NCBI RefSeq assembly: GCF_020858115.1
Contig: NZ_JACYMM010000005.1
Span: forward strand, 394,999 to 458,998
DNA length: 64,000 bases
Source of the DNA: Janthinobacterium sp. FW305-129
GTDB taxonomy: Bacteria; Pseudomonadota; Gammaproteobacteria; Burkholderiales; Burkholderiaceae_D
Reading direction: 5' to 3'
Positions 25,663 to 34,599 of the stretch are shown in pieces. How positions within the stretch are numbered: position 1 is the stretch's first letter; each line of letters starts with the position of its first letter. The notes under the pieces were generated by a model. The model was not told the origin of the DNA. It saw only the letters and a program-made list of their open reading frames with translations, and made no database searches. Made by a program: the position numbers and the translations under genes.

Positions 25663-26787
25663 ATGAACACGACCACCCGCAACGCCCTGGGCGCCAGCTG
25701 CGCCCTCGCTCTCGCCTGCTCGGCCCTGGCCGGCTGCGCCAAACCGACGGCGGCAGCCACGCCGCCCGTCCAATCGATGCATCTGGACGACGGCAGCATC
25801 GCCGTCGACAGGATGTCGCCGCTGCGCCGGCGCCTGCAGATCGCGCCCGTGCAGGAACAGGAGATCGCCACGCAGACGGAGGCGCCGGGCAGCATCGTAG
25901 CCATGCCGGAAAAACTGGTGAAAATCACGCCGCCCCTGGCCGGGCGCATCACGCGCTTGCAGCGCGCTCTGGGCGACAGCGTGAAGGCCGGCGATGCCCT
26001 GTTCACCCTCGATTCGGCGGAGCTGAGCGCCGCGCACGCGGACGACAGCAAGGCGAAATCCGCCCTGCTGCAGGCGCGCCAGGAACTGCAGCGCCAAAAA
26101 ACCCTGTTCGAGGCGGAGATCGCCGCGCACAAGGATTACGAGGCTGCCCAGGCGGCCTTCGACCAGGCCAATAGCGATGCGCATGCCAGCGCCGACAAGC
26201 TGGCACAGTACGGCGCCAGCGCCGGCGGCTCGCGCCGCGACTACGTCCTGCGCTCGCCCATCACCGGCACCGTGATCGAGATGAGCGGCGCCCAAGGCGG
26301 CTACTGGAACGATATCAACGCGCCCATCATGACGGTGGCGGATCTCTCCACCGTGTGGCTGTCGGCCAACGTGGCCGAAAGGAACCTGGCGCAGGTGGCC
26401 GTCGGCCAGGCGGCCCGCATCACGCTCGACGCCTGGCCCGGCAAAGATTTTGAGGGCAAGGTCGCCTATGTGGGCGCCGTGCTCGATAGCGAGACGCGCA
26501 CCGTCAAGGTACGCGTGGCCATCGACAACCGCAGCGGCATTTTCAAGCCGGGCATGTTCGCCCACGCCGGTTTCGCCGGCGCCACCCGGCGCGGCCTGGT
26601 GGTGCCTGCGGCGGCGCTGCTGCAAAGCGGTCTGGTGACGCGCGTGATGGTCGAACGCGGCCCGCTGCGTTTCGAACCGCGCGTGGTGCAGGTGGGCGCC
26701 AGCCGGGGCGACCAGGTGGAAATCGTCTCCGGCCTGAAGGCGGGCGAACGCATCGTCGTCAAGGAAGGAGTGCTGCTCAATGATTGA
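25663..26787 (+). CDS. RND efflux periplasmic adaptor lipoprotein, CzcB/CusB-like
   Basis: This 374-residue adaptor starts with a lipoprotein signal ending in LAGC, so the mature protein would be lipidated at Cys25 and attached to the inner membrane. The barrel-sandwich (lipoyl) halves PLAGRITRLQ (about 90-99) and RSPITGTVIE, the alpha-hairpin between them and a beta-barrel domain (NVAERNLAQVAVGQ) follow in the usual order. The ATG at 25663 is preceded by AAGGAA; the open frame upstream to 25513 lacks a signal. It overlaps the pump gene by 8 bp. No extra Met-rich or His-rich metal-binding domain is visible. Confidence 0.88.
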   Translation: MNTTTRNALGASCALALACSALAGCAKPTAAATPPVQSMHLDDGSIAVDRMSPLRRRLQIAPVQEQEIATQTEAPGSIVAMPEKLVKITPPLAGRITRLQRALGDSVKAGDALFTLDSAELSAAHADDSKAKSALLQARQELQRQKTLFEAEIAAHKDYEAAQAAFDQANSDAHASADKLAQYGASAGGSRRDYVLRSPITGTVIEMSGAQGGYWNDINAPIMTVADLSTVWLSANVAERNLAQVAVGQAARITLDAWPGKDFEGKVAYVGAVLDSETRTVKVRVAIDNRSGIFKPGMFAHAGFAGATRRGLVVPAAALLQSGLVTRVMVERGPLRFEPRVVQVGASRGDQVEIVSGLKAGERIVVKEGVLLND

Positions 26788-29700
26788 CCGCTTCATCGCC
26801 ACCTGCTGCCAGCGGCGCGGCATCGTCTGGCTGGTACTGTTGTGCGTGACCCTGTACGGCATCTACAGCTGGAAGCAGCTGCCCATCGAAGCCTATCCCG
26901 ACATCGCCGACGTCACCTCGCAGATCGTCACGCAGGTGCCGGGCCTGGGCGCCGAGGAAATCGAGCAGCAGATCACGATACCGCTCGAGCGCGCCTTGCT
27001 GGGCACGCCCGGCATGCATGTGCTGCGCACGCGCAGCCTGTTCGCGCTGTCGCTGATCACCGTGGTGTTCGAAGATGGCAGCGACGGCTACTTCACGCGC
27101 GAGCGGCTGCAGGAGCGGCTCGCCAGCGTGAACCTGCCGTACGAGGCCAAGCCGGGGCTCGATCCCTACACCTCGCCCACGGGCGAAATCTACCGCTACA
27201 CGCTGGAATCGAAAACGCGCTCCCTGCGCGAACTGTCGGAGCTGCAGTTCTGGACCGTGATTCCGCGCCTGCAGCAGGTGCGCGGCGTGGCCGACGTCAG
27301 CAATTTCGGCGGCCTGACGACGCAATTCATGCTGGAACTCGACCCCGCAAAACTGGACAGCTACGGCTTTTCGCTGGCGCAGGTGAAGGACGCCATCAAC
27401 GCCAACAACATCAGCGGCGGCGGCAGCGTCATCGACCGCGGCCAGCAATCGTACGTGGTGCGCGGCGTGGGCTTGCTGCATTCGCTGGACGACATGGGCA
27501 ACGTGGTCGTCAGCAGCAAGGACGGCGTGCCCGTGCTGGTGAAGGACCTGGGCAAGCTCGCCTACGGCAACGTGGAGCGGCGCGGCATCCTCGGCAAGGA
27601 CAACAATCCCGACACCATCGAGGGCATCACTCTGCTGCTGAAGGATTTCAATCCCTCCGAGGCGCTGGCAGGCATCCATGCGGCCGTCGATGACCTGAAT
27701 GCCAATGTGCTGCCGAAAGACGTCAAGGTGGTCGCCTACCTGGATCGCAGCTCGCTGATCGACGCCACCCTGCACACGGTGGGCTACACCCTGGGCGAAG
27801 GCATGCTGCTGGTCGCCCTGGTGCTGCTGCTGTTCCTGGGCAGCCCGCGCGCGGCCGCCATCGTCGCGCTGACGATCCCGCTGGCGCTGCTGATCGCCTT
27901 CATCTTCATGCACCACTTTAAAATTCCCGCCAATTTGCTGTCCTTGGGCGCGATCGACTTCGGCATCCTCGTCGACGGCTCCGTGGTGGTGCTGGAAAAC
28001 ATGCTGCGCCGTCGCGAGCGCGAACAGGAGCGGCCGCTCACCATCCATGACGCGATCGAGGCGACCCTGCAGGTAGCGCGCCCCATCATGTTCGGCATGG
28101 CCGTCATCATTGCCGCCTACCTGCCCCTGTTCGCCTTCCAGCGCATCGAATACAAGCTGTTCTCGCCGATGGCGTATGCGGTCGGCGCGGCACTCGTGGG
28201 TGCGTTGGTGGTGGCCTTGGTGCTGATACCGGGCCTGGCCTGGCTGGCCTTGCGCAAGCCGCGCCGCACCTTCCATAACCGCGTGCTGGAACAACTGGCG
28301 GCAGCATATGGCCGCTTCCTCGATCGCATGGTGGGCAAGAAGCGCTGGGTGGCGATGGTGTGCGCAGGATCGCTCGCAGCGCTTGCCATCCTGGGCGGCG
28401 GCATCGGGCGCGATTTTTTACCCTACCTCGATGAGGGTTCTCTGTGGCTGCAGGTGCAGATGCCGCCCGGGATCACCCTGGACAAGGCATCCGAGATGGC
28501 CAGTGAACTGCGGCGCGCCGCGCTGGAATTTCCGGAAGTGTCGACCATCGTCACGCAGACGGGGCGCAACGACGACGGCACCGATTACTGGACGCCGTCG
28601 CACATCGAGGCCAGCGTGGGCCTGCATCCGTATAAAAGCTGGAAGTCGGGCATGAACAAGCAGCAACTGATCGCCAAGATGAGCGAGCGCTTCGCACGCA
28701 TGCCCGGCTACACGGTGGCCTTCATGCAGCCGATGATCGACGGCGTGCAGGATAAATTGTCGGGTGCGCACAGCGACCTGACGGTGAAGATCTTCGGCGA
28801 CGACCTCGACGAAGTGCGCGGCATCGCCGGCAGGGTGGCGCAGGCGCTGAAAACAGTCCGTGGCGCCTCCGACGTGGCGGTGGACGTGGAGCCGCCGCTG
28901 CCCAACCTGAAGGTGGAACTCGACAGGGCAAAGGCGGCCCGCTACGGCATCAACGCGGCCGACGTGGCCGACCTGATTGCCACCGGCATCGGCGGCGCGC
29001 CCATCGGCCAGGTGTACGTGGGCGAGAAAAGCTACGACATCGCCGTGCGCTTCCCGCTCGCCACGCGTTCCAGCCCGGACGCCATCGCCAGCCTGATGCT
29101 CAACGCCGCCAACGGCGCCAGGATTCCGCTGGCGCAGGTGGCCACCATCAGCACCACCTCGGGCGAAAGCGTGATCGTGCGCGAAATGGGGCGGCGCCAC
29201 ATCATCGTGCGCCTCAATGCCCGCGGACGCGACCTGGCCGGTTTCCTGGCCGAAGCGCGCCCGCTGGTGGCGCAAGCCGTGGCGGGCGAGCACCAGCGCA
29301 TCAGCGTCGAATGGGGCGGCCAGTTCGAAAACCTGCAGCGCGCGCAAAGCCGATTTGCCCTGATCCTGCCGATGACCCTGGGCGCCATGTTCCTGCTGCT
29401 GTTTGGCCAGTTCCGCAACCTGCGCCAGCCCGCGCTGGTCTTGCTGGCCGTGCCGCTGGCCATGCTGGGCGGCCTGGCCGCGCTGCACCTGCGCGGCATG
29501 ACCCTGAATGTGTCGAGCGCCGTCGGCTTCATCGCCCTGTTCGGCGTGGCCGTGCTCAATGCCGTGCTGATGCTGGCGCAGATCAACCGCTTGCGCGCGG
29601 ACGAAGGCCACAGCTTGCGCGACGCCGTGCTGGAAGGCGCGCGTGACCGCATGCGCCCCGTGCTGATGACGGCCACCGTGGCCGCCCTGGGCCTGACACC

Positions 29701-29884
29701 GGCCATGCTGGCCACGGGCCTGGGCAGCGACGTGCAGCGCCCGCTGGCCACCGTCGTGGTGGGCGGCCTGTTGACGGCGACGGCACTGACCCTGCTGCTG
29801 TTGCCGGCCCTGTATTACCTGATCGAGGCGTATGTACAGCAACGCCGGATCGATACCGAAGGAGTGAACCATGACACGTTTTAA
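26780..29884 (+). CDS. RND efflux pump, heavy-metal (CzcA/CusA) type
   Basis: This 1034-residue RND protein has the metal-exporter version of helix 4, DFGILVDGSVVVLEN, instead of the DD pair of drug exporters. The N-terminal lead (FIATCCQRRGIVWLVL) and the LPIEAYPDIADVT motif are also typical of HME-RND proteins. It should work as an inner-membrane trimer with the lipoprotein adaptor before it and the TolC-family protein after it. Divalent or monovalent metal is the usual substrate of the group, but the ion cannot be assigned from sequence here. Reading frames of adaptor, pump and outer-membrane gene overlap by 8 and 14 bp. Confidence 0.9.
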   Translation: MIDRFIATCCQRRGIVWLVLLCVTLYGIYSWKQLPIEAYPDIADVTSQIVTQVPGLGAEEIEQQITIPLERALLGTPGMHVLRTRSLFALSLITVVFEDGSDGYFTRERLQERLASVNLPYEAKPGLDPYTSPTGEIYRYTLESKTRSLRELSELQFWTVIPRLQQVRGVADVSNFGGLTTQFMLELDPAKLDSYGFSLAQVKDAINANNISGGGSVIDRGQQSYVVRGVGLLHSLDDMGNVVVSSKDGVPVLVKDLGKLAYGNVERRGILGKDNNPDTIEGITLLLKDFNPSEALAGIHAAVDDLNANVLPKDVKVVAYLDRSSLIDATLHTVGYTLGEGMLLVALVLLLFLGSPRAAAIVALTIPLALLIAFIFMHHFKIPANLLSLGAIDFGILVDGSVVVLENMLRRREREQERPLTIHDAIEATLQVARPIMFGMAVIIAAYLPLFAFQRIEYKLFSPMAYAVGAALVGALVVALVLIPGLAWLALRKPRRTFHNRVLEQLAAAYGRFLDRMVGKKRWVAMVCAGSLAALAILGGGIGRDFLPYLDEGSLWLQVQMPPGITLDKASEMASELRRAALEFPEVSTIVTQTGRNDDGTDYWTPSHIEASVGLHPYKSWKSGMNKQQLIAKMSERFARMPGYTVAFMQPMIDGVQDKLSGAHSDLTVKIFGDDLDEVRGIAGRVAQALKTVRGASDVAVDVEPPLPNLKVELDRAKAARYGINAADVADLIATGIGGAPIGQVYVGEKSYDIAVRFPLATRSSPDAIASLMLNAANGARIPLAQVATISTTSGESVIVREMGRRHIIVRLNARGRDLAGFLAEARPLVAQAVAGEHQRISVEWGGQFENLQRAQSRFALILPMTLGAMFLLLFGQFRNLRQPALVLLAVPLAMLGGLAALHLRGMTLNVSSAVGFIALFGVAVLNAVLMLAQINRLRADEGHSLRDAVLEGARDRMRPVLMTATVAALGLTPAMLATGLGSDVQRPLATVVVGGLLTATALTLLLLPALYYLIEAYVQQRRIDTEGVNHDTF

Positions 29885-31148
29885 TGTAATGCTGGCGGCC
29901 TGGCTGATCGCCCCCTGCGCCAGCGCCGCCCCGTTGTCCTTCGAGACCTATTTGTCCGCGGTGGAGAGCCACAGCCTGGAACTGCAGGCGCAGCAGGAAG
30001 ACATCGTCTCGGCCAAGGCCGGCATCGGCATCGCCGGCCTGCGTCCCGATCCCGAATTTACCCTGGGCGCCACGCGCGAGACCGTGCGCAGCGTCGAACA
30101 CCGTCCCATCACGTGGAATCCCGCCATCAGCATGGCCATCGAGACGGGCGGCAAGCGCGCGGCGCGCTTAAAATCCGCACAGAGCCATGTCGCGCTGGCC
30201 GAGGAGACGGTGGCTGGCTTCAGAAGTGAACTGTATGGCACGGCCGCCGCCGCGTTCACGGAAGCGTGCCGCACGCGCGAGGTCCTCGCGCGCAAGGAGC
30301 AGACCATGGCGGCCCTGTCGAAGGTGGTCGAAGCGAATACCGTGCGGCGCAAGGCGGGCGACGTGGGCGGCATCGAGCTGCTGCAGTCGCGCGTGGAACG
30401 CGACCAGTTCCAGGCCGACCTGGCACAGGCGCGCAGCGAGGCGGACAGCGCCATGTTGAATTTGTCGCCCCCCTTGGGCCGCCAGTTCGACAGCCTGTTT
30501 CCGGACGCGCAGCTGGCCTGCGACTTCGCCGCGTATGAGAACAGGGATGCCTCGGTACTGGTGCCGCAGGCGCTCGAGGCGCGCAGCGATGTGCGCATCG
30601 CCCGCGCCACCGTGGACTATCTGCGCGACGGCGCTGCGCTCGTGCGCGCCAACCGCGCCGTCGACCCCACGCTGACGGTGGGCCTGGCCGCCGCGCGCGG
30701 CTACCATGACGGTTTTGACGCCAGCGGCAATCCCATCGACGGGTCGCCGCGCTCGCGCGCCTTGAGCGTGTCGCTGGCCATTCCGATCCCCCTGTCGCGG
30801 CGCGACAAGGGCGACGTGGTGCAGGCCGAAGCGGGCGTGACGCAGGCGATGCTGGCCCTGCGCCAGGCGGAACTGCAAGCGGAAACGCAGGTGCGCACGG
30901 CGCAGCGGCAGCTGCGTGCGGCGCAGGACAGGCTGGCGCGCTACCGCGACGGCGTGCTGGTCGATGCGCAAAAGGTGGTCGACGGCATGCGCCTGTCCTA
31001 CTTCAGTGGCAATGCCTCGCTGCTGGAATGGCTGGCGGCGCAGCGTTCGGCCGATGAGGCGTATCAGGGCTATGTGCAGGCGCGCGCCGATGCTGCCAAT
31101 GCCAGCACGCAGCTGCAACTGGCGATCGGCCAGCGGCCGCGCTTGTAG
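29871..31148 (+). CDS. TolC-family outer-membrane efflux protein, CzcC-like
   Basis: This 425-residue protein has an N-terminal signal peptide (residues 1-19, cleaved near ASAAP) and two long helical OEP repeats (about 25-210 and 230-420), rich in Glu, Arg, Gln and Ala, ending in QLQLAIGQ. It completes the tripartite efflux operon. The start at 29871 is preceded by AAGGAGTGAACC and lies 14 bp inside the pump gene. Together with the divergent two-component genes the layout is that of czcCBA/cusCBA systems, although gene order here is B-A-C. Confidence 0.88.
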   Translation: MTRFNVMLAAWLIAPCASAAPLSFETYLSAVESHSLELQAQQEDIVSAKAGIGIAGLRPDPEFTLGATRETVRSVEHRPITWNPAISMAIETGGKRAARLKSAQSHVALAEETVAGFRSELYGTAAAAFTEACRTREVLARKEQTMAALSKVVEANTVRRKAGDVGGIELLQSRVERDQFQADLAQARSEADSAMLNLSPPLGRQFDSLFPDAQLACDFAAYENRDASVLVPQALEARSDVRIARATVDYLRDGAALVRANRAVDPTLTVGLAAARGYHDGFDASGNPIDGSPRSRALSVSLAIPIPLSRRDKGDVVQAEAGVTQAMLALRQAELQAETQVRTAQRQLRAAQDRLARYRDGVLVDAQKVVDGMRLSYFSGNASLLEWLAAQRSADEAYQGYVQARADAANASTQLQLAIGQRPRL

Positions 31149-31171
31149 CGGAGGAAGGGGAAACGCGGGGA

Positions 31172-31198
31172 GACCGGCGCGGCGATGCCGCACCGGTC
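31172..31198. terminator. GC-rich hairpin after efflux operon
   Basis: GACCGG... pairs with ...CCGGTC, with an inner GCGGC/GCCGC stem, 24 bp after the TolC-family stop and just before the convergent small gene. No T-run follows, so termination strength is doubtful. Confidence 0.35.
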
Positions 31199-31213
31199 GT
31201 CAGGAACGGGGAA

Positions 31214-31399
31214 TTACTGCGGCTGGGCGGGAGCGTCGGTGTCGTCCGCTTCAGGCTCTTCACCCTCGGCACCCTCTTCACCGTCGGCCGGCTTCGGATT
31301 GTTCTTCGCTTCCAGCTTGCGTCTGGCTTTTTCCTCGGCTTTCTTCTTCTTTTCCAGCTCTTTTTGCCGTTTTTCGTATTGGAAATTTGTCTTGGCCAT
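31214..31399 (-). CDS. Small highly charged protein
   Basis: This 61-residue protein has a lysine/glutamate-rich first half (EKRQKELEKKKKAEEKARRK, probably a single charged helix or short coiled coil) and an acidic, proline-containing tail (EEGAEGEEPEADD). It has no membrane segment or known domain. AGAGG lies well placed before its ATG at 31399, and the codon use fits the neighbours, which supports a real gene. I recall similar short proteins next to core genes in Oxalobacteraceae but cannot name one. A nucleic-acid or ribosome-associated role is possible but unsupported. Confidence 0.65.
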   Translation of the reverse strand: MAKTNFQYEKRQKELEKKKKAEEKARRKLEAKNNPKPADGEEGAEGEEPEADDTDAPAQPQ

Positions 31400-31479
31400 T
31401 TACTACCTCTTTAGTTTTTTATTGTTACAGATAAGCACATAGGGCACATTATGACGTAATTGGACCAAACACCAAATGT

Positions 31480-32397
31480 TTAGCCGCGCGGATGATGCTG
31501 CGCATGCAGCAGTTTCAGCCGTTCGCGGGCCACATGCGTGTAAATTTGCGTGGTGGAAATATCAGAGTGCCCCAGTAACAATTGCACAACACGCAAGTCC
31601 GCGCCATGGTTCAGCAGATGCGTGGCGAACGCGTGGCGCAAGGTATGCGGCGACAGCGGCGCCGTGATGCCCGCGTTCAGCGCGTGTTTCTTGATGATGA
31701 CCCAGAACATTTGCCGCGTCATGGCGCCCCCGCGCCGCGTGACGAACAGCGCGTCATCCATCTGACCGTCGAGGATGACGCCGCGCGCTTCCTTCAGGTA
31801 GCGCTCGATCCACAGCCGCGCCTGTTCGCCGAACGGCACCAGGCGCGTCTTGCTGCCCTTGCCCGTGATGCGCAGCACGCCATCGTTCAGGCTCAGTTCC
31901 ACCGATTGCAAGTCCACCAGTTCCGACACGCGCAAGCCGCTCGCATACATGAGTTCGAGCATCGTGCGCTCGCGCAAGCCCAGCGGTGTGCTCACGTCGG
32001 GCGCCGCCAGCAAGGCTTCCACCTGCGCTTCGCTCAAGGTGTGCACGAAGCGCGCCGGCTGCTTGGCCGACACCATCTTCAGGCACGGGTCGGCGGCGAT
32101 ATGCTTGTGCCGCAGCGCCAGCTGGTAAAAGCGCTTGAGCACGGACAGACGCCGGTTCGACGAGGTCGCCTTGCTCTCGTCGTGGCGGGCGGCGAAATAC
32201 GCCTCGATGTCGGCCGTGGATACCTCGTACAGCCCCTCGCGCCCGGGCCGCGCCACTTCCAGCCAGCGGGCGAACAGCCGCATGTCGCGCCGGTAGGCAT
32301 CGAGCGAGTTTTTCGACAGGCCGTCTTCCAGCCACAGGCTGTCGCAGAATTCGTCGATCAGGGTGGCGTTGTCGGGCGCCAGCAGGCTGTTCATCAT
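31480..32397 (-). CDS. xerD: Site-specific tyrosine recombinase XerD
   Basis: XerD acts with XerC at dif to resolve chromosome dimers. This 305-residue protein has the N-terminal SAM-like core-binding domain (about 10-100) and the catalytic domain with all six residues: Arg156 (GLRVSEL), Lys180, His251, Arg254 (HTLRHAFATHLL), His277 (LLGHSDI) and the nucleophile Tyr286 (TQIYTHV). Length and sequence suit the chromosomal XerD more than an integron or phage integrase. It overlaps ogt by 4 bp (ATGA), and no att-like repeat or mobile gene is nearby. Confidence 0.9.
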   Translation of the reverse strand: MMNSLLAPDNATLIDEFCDSLWLEDGLSKNSLDAYRRDMRLFARWLEVARPGREGLYEVSTADIEAYFAARHDESKATSSNRRLSVLKRFYQLALRHKHIAADPCLKMVSAKQPARFVHTLSEAQVEALLAAPDVSTPLGLRERTMLELMYASGLRVSELVDLQSVELSLNDGVLRITGKGSKTRLVPFGEQARLWIERYLKEARGVILDGQMDDALFVTRRGGAMTRQMFWVIIKKHALNAGITAPLSPHTLRHAFATHLLNHGADLRVVQLLLGHSDISTTQIYTHVARERLKLLHAQHHPRG

Positions 32398-32894
32398 CGG
32401 TACGCTTCCACGCCTTCATGCGCCAGCAGCCAGCGCTTGACGCCCAGGTGGAATCCCGTCGCATCGTCGTGATGGGCAAAGCCGCCCAGGCCGCCGGCGG
32501 CCGTCACGCGGTGGCAGGGAATCACCACGGGAAACCAGTTGGCGCCGCAGGCCTGGCCCACGGCGCGCGGGGCCGAGCCGATCAGGCGCGCCACGTCGCC
32601 ATACGTGCGCACCTGGCCGCGCGGAATCCCGGCGATCTCCGCCCATACGCGTTGCTGGTAGGCGCTGCCCGAAGCGGCCAGCGGCAAGTCGAACGGTGCA
32701 TCGGGGTCGCGGAAATAGCGCGCCAGTTGCTGGCACGCCCGTTCGGAGACGGCATCCTGCGGCGCTTTCTCGTCGAAGTGCGGCGGCAAATACACCAGTT
32801 CGCGCAACTGGCCATCCTGCGCGCGCACGCCCATGGCGCCGAACGGCGCGGCCACGATGGCGCTGAACAGTTCACTGCCCTGTTGTTTTTTCAT
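32394..32894 (-). CDS. ogt: Methylated-DNA--protein-cysteine methyltransferase
   Basis: Ogt removes alkyl groups from O6-methylguanine and O4-methylthymine by transfer to its own cysteine. This 166-residue protein contains the acceptor motif PCHRV with Cys127, the helix-turn-helix RTYGDVARLIG (about 96-106), and the GGFAHH region near the C-terminus. I used the ATG at 32894; an ATG at 32921 would add nine residues and is also possible, while a longer frame to 33047 looks spurious. It is the first gene of a two-gene unit with xerD. There is no Ada-type regulatory domain, so it is probably constitutive. Confidence 0.88.
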   Translation of the reverse strand: MKKQQGSELFSAIVAAPFGAMGVRAQDGQLRELVYLPPHFDEKAPQDAVSERACQQLARYFRDPDAPFDLPLAASGSAYQQRVWAEIAGIPRGQVRTYGDVARLIGSAPRAVGQACGANWFPVVIPCHRVTAAGGLGGFAHHDDATGFHLGVKRWLLAHEGVEAYR

Positions 32895-33318
32895 CTGCTG
32901 ATCATTATTCAAGTGTGGCATATATGCAACCTGCCGGCGCGGAAACGGCGCCACGGGAATTATGCACCGACTTTGGGCGTGCCGGCGGACGTTTCCTGCG
33001 CGCGAAAAAAAAGCGCACCAGTCGGTGCGCTTCAAATATTGCTTCACGTTCCCGGTCGTTTGGGTCCGCCGGTGCCGGCTTGTGGCCGCAGACAGCTATG
33101 ACTCAACAACTTCTGTGAAACGTGTGTCTCCTCAATATATCCCCGGTATCAATACCGTTTTTATAGACCACTCCCCCACTAACCTTGTTGCCAATTCTGT
33201 ATTTCAGCCTTGCTACCGGGGCGTATATGCATATACGTGTTTCCCCTTAAGGCTGCCCATCATAGCGCATTTATTCGGCCGGATCGACTTTTTTTGCACC
33301 ATGACGGGGACAACTGTT
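32895..33318. other. Complex intergenic region, possible small RNA
   Basis: This 424-bp gap between ogt and dctM is more AT-rich than its surroundings from about 33110 on. It holds a strong minus-strand terminator (33005-33033) about 290 bp after the dctM stop, a 16-bp perfect palindrome (33222-33237, CGTATATG and its mirror), a CGGTA/TACCG hairpin at 33144-33157 followed by five T on the plus strand, and an ACAACT/AGTTGT hairpin spanning the dctM stop (33310-33326). No credible protein gene is present. The layout would suit a long dctM 3' UTR or a small RNA on the minus strand. Confidence 0.45.
33005..33033 (-). terminator. Rho-independent terminator
   Basis: Read on the minus strand, AGCGCACC pairs perfectly with GGTGCGCT across a four-base loop and is followed by a run of eight T (plus-strand A at 33005-33012). 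It would end transcripts coming from the TRAP operon side and keeps them out of ogt-xerD. Confidence 0.85.
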
Positions 33319-34599
33319 TTAGTTGTAAATTAAATTTGGCAGCCACAGCGAGATTTGTGGTACGTAGGTAATCAAGCCCAGGAAGGCGAGCATCGTCAGC
33401 AGCCACGGCATCACGGCTACGGTCAGCTCCGAGATGCCCATCTTGGTGATGCCGGACGCCACGTACAGGTTCAGGCCCACGGGCGGATGGCACATGCCGA
33501 CTTCCATATTGACCACGATCAAGATGCCGAAGTGCACGGGGTCGATGCCCAGCTTCATGGCGACGGGGAACAGGATCGGCGCCATGATCAGCACGATGGA
33601 CGACGGCTCCATGACGTTACCAGCCAACAACAGCAGCACGTTGACCACCAGCAAGAAGCTGATCACGCCCAGGCCCTTGCCCGTGATCCATTCCGCCATC
33701 GCCTGCGGGATGTTTTCGCTGGTCATCAGGAACGAGAACAGCACGGCATTCGTGATGATGTACAACAGCATCGCCGACATGGCGGCCGAATCGAGCAAGA
33801 CCTTGCCCACTTGCTTGATCTTCAAGTCCTTGTAGACGAAGACGGCGATGATGAAGGCGTACACGGCAGCCATGGCGGCCGCTTCCGTCGGCGTGAAGGC
33901 GCCTGAATAGATGCCGCCCATGACGATGACGATCAGCAGCAGGCCCCAGGCGCTTTTCTTGAACGTGACGAAACGCTCGCCCCAGCTGGCCTTTTTCATG
34001 CGCGGATAGTTGTGCTTGCGCGCCAAAAACCACGTCGTCAGACCCAGCAGCATGGCCAGCATCATGCCGGGAATCACGCCCGCCATGAACAGCTTGCCAA
34101 CAGAGGTATTCGTGCTGACGGAATACATCACCATCACGATCGATGGCGGAATCAGAATGCCCAGCGCACCCGAGGTGGTGATGACGCCGGCGCCGAAACC
34201 GCGCGGATAGCCCTGCTTGACCATGGCCGGCAGGATGATGGAGCCGATCGCCACCACGGTGGCGGGGCTGGAGCCGGAGACGGCCGCAAACAGCGCGCAC
34301 GCCATCACGCCGGCCAGCGCCAGGCCTCCGTGCCAGTGTCCCACCATGGAGCTGGCGAAGTTGATCATGCGCCGCGCCACTCCGCCATGCGTGAGGAAGT
34401 TACCCGCCAAAATGAAGAACGGGATGGCCATGATTTCGAATTTTTCAATGCCCGTGAAGATCTTCAGGGCCACCGATTCGATGGGCACGCTGGTCATGGT
34501 GAACAGGAACGTCAGTACTGTCAGGCCCAGCGAGATGGAGATCGGCATGCCGGTCAGCATCAGCGCCAGCAGCAGCACAAAAATAATCAGCGCGTTCAT
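33319..34599 (-). CDS. dctM: TRAP transporter large permease DctM
   Basis: DctM is the 12-helix Na+-coupled subunit of tripartite ATP-independent periplasmic transporters. This 426-residue protein starts MNALIIFVLLLALMLTGMPISISLG, the normal N-terminus, and has the family features GGVARRMINFA near residue 85, SGSSPATVVAIGSI near 115 and PPSIVMVMYS near 150. The ATG at 34599 overlaps the dctQ stop by 4 bp; an open frame extending to 35379 is only a shadow over dctQ. It transports the substrate captured by DctP, probably a C4-dicarboxylate or related acid. Confidence 0.93.
   Translation of the reverse strand: MNALIIFVLLLALMLTGMPISISLGLTVLTFLFTMTSVPIESVALKIFTGIEKFEIMAIPFFILAGNFLTHGGVARRMINFASSMVGHWHGGLALAGVMACALFAAVSGSSPATVVAIGSIILPAMVKQGYPRGFGAGVITTSGALGILIPPSIVMVMYSVSTNTSVGKLFMAGVIPGMMLAMLLGLTTWFLARKHNYPRMKKASWGERFVTFKKSAWGLLLIVIVMGGIYSGAFTPTEAAAMAAVYAFIIAVFVYKDLKIKQVGKVLLDSAAMSAMLLYIITNAVLFSFLMTSENIPQAMAEWITGKGLGVISFLLVVNVLLLLAGNVMEPSSIVLIMAPILFPVAMKLGIDPVHFGILIVVNMEVGMCHPPVGLNLYVASGITKMGISELTVAVMPWLLTMLAFLGLITYVPQISLWLPNLIYN

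Noticed and set aside
31480..32397. Integrase of a mobile element
   Set aside because: The protein has XerD length and motifs, is coupled to ogt, and has no att repeats, tRNA junction or mobile genes beside it.
32962..33333. 123-codon open frame in the ogt-dctM gap
   Set aside because: It runs through a strong terminator stem, has no ribosome-binding site and no domain features.
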